NCBI GenBank assembly: GCA_951812925.1
Contig: OX638369.1
Coordinates: 45,751,061 to 45,815,060 of the forward strand
DNA length: 64,000 nucleotides
Origin: Calliopum simillimum
Lineage: Eukaryota > Arthropoda > Insecta > Diptera > Lauxaniidae
Reading direction: 5' to 3'
Every line of letters begins with the position of its first letter. Positions within the stretch are counted from its first letter, which is position 1. Position numbers and translations under genes: made by a program. Of this stretch, positions 57,681 to 64,000 are shown piece by piece. The notes beneath the pieces are model-generated. The model was given only the letters and a program-made list of their open reading frames with translations. It was not told the DNA's origin and did not search any database.

Positions 57681-58439
57681 CGCAAGAAAGAACAAAACCA
57701 GTGTCATCGGGATCTAAAATATAGTTTAAGAAGTAATTGTTGTGAAGGTATGTAGGTGAACTACTCAGATAACACAGTTCTTCAATGGTTTTTCTCTCTT
57801 AATTTTAAAAAGCAATTTCTAAAGATTTTAGTTTGTTGATTACAAGAAAAATAGTGGAAAATTCTATCACGTCACAATTTTCAGTAATTTAAATTTTACT
57901 TACGTCATGCTCTCGAATAAACATGACTACCATGCTACTGAATGTGTCAAAATCATATTTGCAGCACCTGTTTTTTTGGTGCTCCAAAAGATTTATAAGA
58001 AAAATGGGGGTGATTGGAAAAGGGGACGTACATACGTCTCATACAAAAAAAAAAAAAAAAACACAAAATAGTTGGAAAGTTTAATTGAGTCGCATATACC
58101 AGTAGGTATAATGATATCATATTAACATCATATCTCGGACTGATATTTTGACAGATTTGCTTTGATAATAGAAATATTGAATGAAAGTACGGAGCGATCA
58201 GTATACAAAAAAAAACAACCAAAAAAAAAAAAAAAACGTTAAATATTTTTGAAAAGATAGGGGAACCCAAGTATTATCAACTGTAACTTATCATCCATTT
58301 CGAAGTTTCACGTATGCCGTTCGACCTCCGTCTGCTGCGCTCTTCTACGATACAGCGAAATCAAAAATTAAAAACAAATTCGTTAAGGATTTTTTAATTG
58401 ATGCAAAAAATGTTTTCTGGGATGGTCCTTAAATAAATA

Positions 58440-59341
58440 TTGGGTGTACAACTTAAAAACCGGAATTTTTTAGCGAAATTTGATGCTTTATTGTGGAAAA
58501 ATGTTACAATATATTTTATTTAAAGTATTGTCCATTGGAAGCTACAACATTTCCCCATCTTTCAGGCAATTTATGAATTCCATCCCAAAAAAATTGCGCC
58601 GGCTTGGAGGCCAAAAATGAATCGAGCCAATTTTGGATATCTTGAACTTAAGTGAAGCGTATTCCTGATAGGGCATTCTTCATCGATCGGAACAAATGGT
58701 AGTCTGATGGTGCAAGGTCCGGGCTATAAAGCGGGTGAGGCAAAATTTCCCATCCGTTGTTTTCCGTTGTTTTCCAGGTAATTTTTGACTGGGGCAGCAA
58801 TATGTGGCCGAGCGTTATCGTGGTGGAAAATGATTGACTCGTGTCTGGTCGCATACGTTGGCCGCTCTGCCTGGATTTTCTGCTTCAATTAAATCAATTG
58901 TTGACGAAAGAATTGAGCATTAATGGTTTGGCCACCTGGCAACAACTCATAATGGATCACACCTAGCTGGTCCTGACCAGGACGTTCTTTGTCTTCGACA
59001 TCAAAATCACCACTTTTAAACCACTTACGACAGCTTGATTCAGCTGGAGCATAGTCCCCATAAACTTCTACAAGAATGCGATGACTTTCGGCAGCTGTTT
59101 TCTTTGCATAAAAATGACCCACTAGAACCCCCCCGCAAATGCTGTCTTTTTCTCCAATTTTCGAAGTTATTCATCGTGAAAAATAATAATGATGCACACA
59201 AGATAAAATTGTTTTGTTGACTGATTTTGACAGCTGTCAAATGTACCTTCAAAATGACATATATATAAAGTTCGAGCTTTCACGATATTTGTTAGTACGG
59301 ACATCCACTGTCAAATTCCGGTTTTTAAGTTGTACACCCAA
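58440..59341 (-). pseudogene. 902-bp internally deleted mariner, copy 2
   Basis: Same length, ends and structure as copy 1, on the opposite strand. TA duplications are at 58438-58439 and 59342-59343. The ORF remnant (59174 down to about 58516) has the same run-of-seven frameshift, the same GQ/DQLGVIH deletion junction and the same stop after QQLI. The two copies differ by a modest number of substitutions and have unrelated flanks. It interrupts the Helitron-like element. Confidence 0.9.
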
Positions 59342-59590
59342 TAGTATGAATATTGATTAAAGATGATGAAAAAGAAAAAATAAGCTATTCAAAGTACTAA
59401 TACTGCGCAGACGAAGTCGCGGGTAAAAGTTAGTCTTTTTATATGGAGAAATGTATTAAATAACAGATACTTAAAGATAACTAAATTCAAGTTGAAAGTA
59501 TTTAGAATGTGGTGCTTGTTTATGAGATGAAAATAGTTTTAATTCAAATAATTTTGTGATCCTATCTACGACATTACTTGCTTGCAATTA

Positions 59591-59872
59591 GTTCATGGTT
59601 TTCTTATACTTATCATAGATCTACTTTTTGTATCGATCATTATTCAGCTTATGCTCTGGGCCATTTTATTTCATACGTGCCAGGGTATGTTGATTGTTCA
59701 TTAGATGCTGCACAATTTGGTTATCCATACAATAATCAACCGAGTGGAACTAGTATGTATATTTGCAGCATATATTTTCTAAGTGCTCCAAATGGTTCAA
59801 TGGGGGATTGGACGAAGGGACAAAGAAAAAAAATTTCTAAAGAACTGATGAAATTTTTCACAAACATGGTGA
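59591..59872 (+). CDS. Possible esterase-like exon (tentative)
   Basis: An open frame reads from TTGCTTGCAATTAG, a fair splice acceptor, to ACAAACATG/GTGAAA, a possible donor, with a stop 12 bp later. Its C-terminal part (GDWTKGQRKKISKELMKFFT followed by NMVK) resembles the 'T.ED..(I/L)S+.(L/M)...(W/F)TNF.K(T)G' block near the end of carboxylesterase/cholinesterase-fold proteins. Before it, YVDCSLDAAQFGYPY sits where such proteins have HG(D/E)(D/E)L..(V/L)FGYPY, so the catalytic His would be missing, as in non-catalytic adhesion members. No ATG and no neighbouring exon were found. It may be an exon, a pseudogene or chance. Confidence 0.3.
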
Positions 59873-59889
59873 AAATCTGAAAAGGTATC

Positions 59890-62800
59890 ACCAACAAAAT
59901 TTCAAATTAAATTTAATTGTTTCAAACATTCACTTTCGTAGGAAAAACCTTTTTTAACCAATTTCATTTATCAGCAGCAGAGTATTAAATGTCAGCCACT
60001 AGAGACAACAACAATTCAACGCTCAATTGATGTGCAGCAATTGCCTCAAGGTAGGTACTGATGACGACGATGGCAGCGGCAATGAAACCGACAACAACGA
60101 AGGCATCAACTAAACTTACTGTCAAAAACACACACACAAATCAAGCGCTTAAACGCTTGTCACTTAAAATCCAACGTACTACTTTGTGACATAATTAATA
60201 CCCTCAAGCCCCGACCCCCCGCGTTCGCGTACATTCACTTTGTGTGACACAGAACACGTTAAGTTGCTGTAATTAATACAGGAAAAAGTAGGTAGATGTC
60301 GCCAGCGCGCGGAGCAAGCAACTCTTTAATTTCAATGATGCTGCTGAACACAAGAGAGAAAGCTACTTGAACTATGCTTTGGCATTTTCATTGGGGGCTA
60401 TTGGAGGAGTAAATATTTAATAAAGGAAATCCAGCTCAAAGCATAGAGACAGTTGATGCAAAATTACAGCAATCACTGGTAGTAGCCTTTAAAAATTGTA
60501 TACTGATTCAGTAGAAGACGAAGAAGCGACGCACCGAAAAAAAAAAGATAAAAATAAAAATTCTGGGAACATTTTCTTTTGAATTTTTACAACTTTTTAA
60601 CGCAGTTTTAAATTGCGCTTTCAACTTTTGGCTTGTTAACATCGCAATTTATGCTGCTGCTGCCTTTTCAGAAACTAAAAAATGGCTCATAAACTTTTGG
60701 CTTTTGCTTTGGCCTTTTAAATAACTTAACTTTTTCTGTGAACACCCTCTTGAAAAATTAGATGTATATATAATAGGTCTAATAAAACTTTTTATTTAGG
60801 CGTGTTATTTTCGTAGTAAGCAAAATGCCTGCCTACCTTTTTAATTTACAAAGTCCAGCTGGTGGTAGGCGGAAATTAAATCAAAATGTTGTCAAAAGTG
60901 GGTATAGGCTGCTTTATGTATTTTATTTTTGGCTCATACTGATTTAGTGTATCCATGCAGGAGCTTATCTTTTCTTTTTAATTTTGTATTTTTACTTGCT
61001 CCCAAGTGGCTTTTTGAACTTGTGCTTTATATTTCTTGCGTGTTATAAACAAAAAAAGTTTTTGTGCTAAAAATGCTTTTGAATAATTTTTGTGCCTTAT
61101 AGCACAGCAAGTGAAGTTTTTTACTAAAAAAATCGCTCAAATATTTATATACACAAATAAAGTTTACAAAAATCTTATATTTGTTATTACCGAATAGTAA
61201 GGAATAAAACCTGATTTTTGGTTAGCACTATGTTTACATTCGAAATTCACATTTATGTTGTTGCTGTGAAACTGTAAAGCCTGTCAGTTATATTTTTAAA
61301 CATTAGATGCTGTTAATACTGTCAAATGTTAATTGTGTAAATAAGTATTTTAATTGTTTTTGCTTAAAAAAATTTCATGCCAAAAATCATGAATTATTTT
61401 CTAATATGAAAATCTATCAATCCTGTCAAATACTTCAATTGTTTTTTTCTTTAGCAGACTTCAGAATTTTCAAGACTTAAAGATGGATTGGAACACAGAC
61501 ATTATCCTAAGTAATGTGAAATATATTATAGTTTCAATTAAAGAAAAAACTGTTAATAATAAATTAAATGTTCTGGGTTCAGAACTCCTACTTAAATGTT
61601 CCCTATAAAATCTATTTCTTTCCTAATGTACTGTGTTCTTGAGATTCGATGGCTATAGCGTCATAATTTCAGAGCTCTATTTGTGTCACTAGTTGTATTT
61701 TTTCAGCTACTCAGTCTATCGCATACGAATAACGACAATTGTTCGTACATTTGAAAGCACTTTAATAAAATTTCGTACCATATTATATATAGAGGAGCTC
61801 ACAAAAGTTCGGAAAGAGTTTTGATTGTTTCCAACCGAGTCTTCTTTTCGAGAAATTCTTGCTTAAATTCATAAAAATAGCTGTTTGAGAGAAAATAGAG
61901 TAAAAAGTGTAATTTATTTTTACTAATGGTATTGGAAAACCATAATTTTTGTCCATAAGCCTTACCTTTCAACTTTTCCAAACAGGTTCTTACTTTCCGA
62001 GCTATCATCCATCGAAGCATAGGTATTTACACTCCATAAAAAGGCTTCAAAGAAATACTTTTGCATGGATTTGAAATATACTTACTTCAATGGATGATAA
62101 TTTGGAAAGTAGACATCTAATTCGAAACATTTAAAAATAAGTTTACTGAAAACCAATTTTGCTGTTTACTGTAAGTGTGGTTTAACTTCAAATATGACAA
62201 AAAAGCAATTTTTGGAACTTTCGGGAAAGATATCTAGGGAACTAGAGTCAATTCTGAGAATCTGATATTATTTTCGAATTCAGTAGGTCATGAGTACTCA
62301 AAATTGACGCCGAAGCTCCACGATGCAAAAACAAGCTGAAAAAAGGATAATACACAAAGAGAAAGACAAAAAGCATAACACTTGCCTTGTTTATACGATG
62401 CTTTAATTAGACTAACTCGAACCATATTATTTGGAAACGCATGTATAAACGCTATCTCAATCCGTATCGAAATTTTTAAGCATGTCACCATAAATCGCCT
62501 TTTTATTTCGAATTAAGCATTGCGGAACCATGTTAAATGTCTCTATAAACACATGTGTACGGCAACACAGTTTGGAACAGCTGTTTTATAAGAAAACAAA
62601 TGACATGTGATTTGACAAATGTCATTTAAAATTAATATTTTGAATTGAATTGAGCAATTTTTTTGAAAGTGATATAATTTGGCAAAAATAATGGAAAAAT
62701 TAAAGAAAAGAGATGTTTTCTTTATGTTCCATATTTACGATTTCACGTCAATTTCATACTCTTCTTTTGATTCGTATAAACGCTCACATTTTAAGCGTGC

Positions 62801-63179
62801 TACGTTGAAACGAGTTTATTTGATACCGTATTTTGTGTCGTATAAACAAGGCAACTGACATGCTTTTTGTTTTATGATGATTGTTTATAATAAGCTTTCC
62901 TATTTCGTACCAAATAGCAAAAATTAGTACTAAAAGTGTCCGAAAAGTACCAAAATTATATGTGTAATACATTTGTAGTCGAATTTTGACCACTGAGCAA
63001 TTCTAGTTATCATTATTTCGCTGTGTGACAAATGATTTTTTTCTTGCATAGCATTTACCTAAAAAAAGGTTTCCCATTAAATCTGACCTGTTGGTTAGTG
63101 CATTCAGTTTAATGTCGAGATCTAAAAACTCCAAAAGCTATTAATCTACCGGATTACGAAATTACCAATATCTTATTTA
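59890..63179. other. Long AT-rich stretch, no gene recognised
   Basis: It has CACACACACA at 60128-60138 and A/T runs. At 61790-62220 there is a weak palindrome: TTCCGAGCTATCATCCATCGAAG (61994) faces TTCAATGGATGATAATTTGGAA (about 62091). Its left end GGAGCTCACAAAAGTTCGGA recalls the Tc1 terminus at 29784, so a decayed Tc1-like repeat is possible. Confidence 0.45.
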
Positions 63180-63312
63180 GGGTATTCCTTAAAACGTGTA
63201 AAAGCCTCGAAAACCTCGTAAGCTCGAAAAACTGTCAAAGTTCCTATTTATTTTGACAACTATAATGAGATTACGAGGTTTTCGAGGCACTTACATGTTT
63301 AATGAAATACCC
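63180..63312. mobile_element. 133-bp palindromic MITE
   Basis: GGGTATTCCTTAAAACGTGT and AAAAGCCTCGAAAACCTCGTAA (63180-63221) are mirrored by ATTACGAGGTTTTCGAGGCA and ACATGTTTAATGAAATACCC (to 63312), with few mismatches. The loop is about 50 bp. No target duplication is clear. Confidence 0.7.
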
Positions 63313-63705
63313 TCATTATATTTAAAAATATGAAATGTAAAAAAATAATTTATGTAAAAAAGGCTTTAATATCGAATTTTGTTGAACAAGTACGGATTTT
63401 GATCCGACATAGCTCATTTTGTACACAATTGAGCTCAAAAAAAAAACCAACACTTAAGATGTATGTTTTTTAAATAACGTCGGCAAACGGTTTTTTGAAA
63501 AAAAAGTGGAAACAATTCAGAACGAAAAGCCGTTTTTGGCCTGTTTTCAAAATCTACATAACTCTTAAGTGATGCGCCATGTCGAATCAAAATCGGTGCT
63601 TATTCAATAAAAATAGATATTTTTACATTATTTGGCTGCACTAAATGACAATTTTAATCAAATAACAGCTGAACTGCAAAAACCATACCCAATAACATCA
63701 GCTAA

Positions 63706-64000
63706 GATTCTTCCAGAACGTGGAGCGAAGAACGCTGGCTACATGGCGCCAATCTTCTGGCAAACTAGTCAAATTGCCGAAAAAAGGTGACCTCAGTACT
63801 ATCAAAAGTACTGAGAAAAGTGCTTTTAAACAGTGTAAGCGAAAAACTTGATTCGACCATCCGAAGGCAACAAGCAGGATTCTGGCCAAACCGATCAAAT
63901 CAACACCCTCAGAATAATTGTCGAACAATCATGCGAGTGTCGTGCTGCACTTTAACTTGTCTTCATATATTACAGCACTGCCATCTACAGTGTCTCCCGA
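63706..64000 (+). pseudogene. RTE-type reverse transcriptase fragment, runs off the window
   Basis: The plus strand reads TLATWRQSSGKLVKLPKKGD (the 'DWK.G.(I/L)VKLPKKGDL' RT block). After a deletion it reads KVLLNSVSEKLDSTIRRQQA with GFWPNRS, then, one frame over, INTLRIIVEQSCECRAAL. These match the 'KVL..+I.ER+...++..+.+.QAGFR..RS..DQI.TLR.I+EQ..E' region of insect RTE elements. The NWRGI.LL segment is lost. It is frameshifted and truncated at its 5' side. Confidence 0.7.

Larger units (their letters stand above)
56258..59433 (+). mobile_element. Helitron-like non-autonomous element with a nested mariner
   Basis: It starts TCTATACTAATATTAAAAAT between A and T, then a GTCTGTCTGCC tract and CACGCCTAAACCGCTTAACC, a start I associate with insect Helitrons. 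It ends GCGCAGACGAAGTCGCGGGT followed by AAAAGTTAG and a T. This resembles the GACGAAGTCGCGGG...CTAG Helitron 3' end, with CTRR degraded to TTAG and a GCG/CGC hairpin just before. The CCGCT(T/G)AACCAATTT block is repeated at 56350 and 56477. No Rep/helicase is encoded. The 902-bp mariner at 58440-59341 is inserted within it. Confidence 0.6.

Noticed and set aside
59962..60040. Possible small exon between TTTATCAG and CAAG/GTAGGTACTG
   Set aside because: Splice-like borders and one open frame of 25 codons exist, but there is no protein similarity and no linked exon. Chance is likely at this length.
63698..63928. Minus-strand ORF at the right edge
   Set aside because: It is the shadow of the plus-strand RTE reverse-transcriptase fragment.

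Overview
The window looks like non-coding, repeat-dominated DNA of a cyclorrhaphan fly; a tephritid or muscoid is plausible. The evidence is strong AT bias, many fly-type transposon classes, and a dispersed 'TATACCC' repeat whose GTCGAT/GTCTGTCTG layout I know from Drosophila and other higher flies. Across 64 kb I find no complete host gene. The only host-like coding signal is a weak esterase-like exon near 59.6-59.9 kb. This is an intergenic or intronic stretch filled by layers of transposable elements.

Region by region. 0-6.5 kb: a 1.2 kb foldback with an ORF fragment in its loop, a 0.7 kb palindrome nested in another repeat, a half-copy of a larger foldback, and a hAT-like shell (4.95-6.51 kb) holding an RTE retrotransposon tail and a MITE. 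9-16 kb: a hAT-type MITE, two copies of the TATACCC repeat, a loose foldback and a second copy of the 1.6 kb repeat. 17-21 kb: two pogo/Tigger-like elements, one with a recognisable transposase C-terminus. 23-29 kb: a TIR element, a 2 kb element carrying a tRNA-like module and a 1.4 kb palindrome, and a foldback with a piggyBac-like MITE (TTAA sites) inside it. 29.4-31.7 kb: a palindrome within a palindrome, the inner one built from two head-to-head 5' halves of a Tc1-like element. 35-41.8 kb: two broken TATACCC repeats, one sitting inside a broken IS630/Tc1-like element. 42.6-44.4 kb: tails of two non-LTR retrotransposons.

47.6-48.9 kb holds the one gene that looks functional: a complete mariner-group element with TA target duplications, 28-bp inverted repeats and an uninterrupted 336-aa transposase with a DD37D triad (maT type). 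49.5-51.5 kb is a mariner 5' fragment split by a hAT-like foldback with a perfect 8-bp target duplication. 52-59.4 kb has a foldback/TTAA repeat family, a Helitron-like element, and two 902-bp mariner copies in opposite orientation that share one internal deletion. 60-64 kb is mostly plain AT-rich sequence ending in an RTE reverse-transcriptase fragment cut by the window edge.

There is no operon or pathway logic here. The unifying theme is repeated formation of long inverted repeats, often with captured coding fragments, and insertion of elements into one another. Long hairpins of this kind could feed endogenous siRNA production if transcribed; that is inference.
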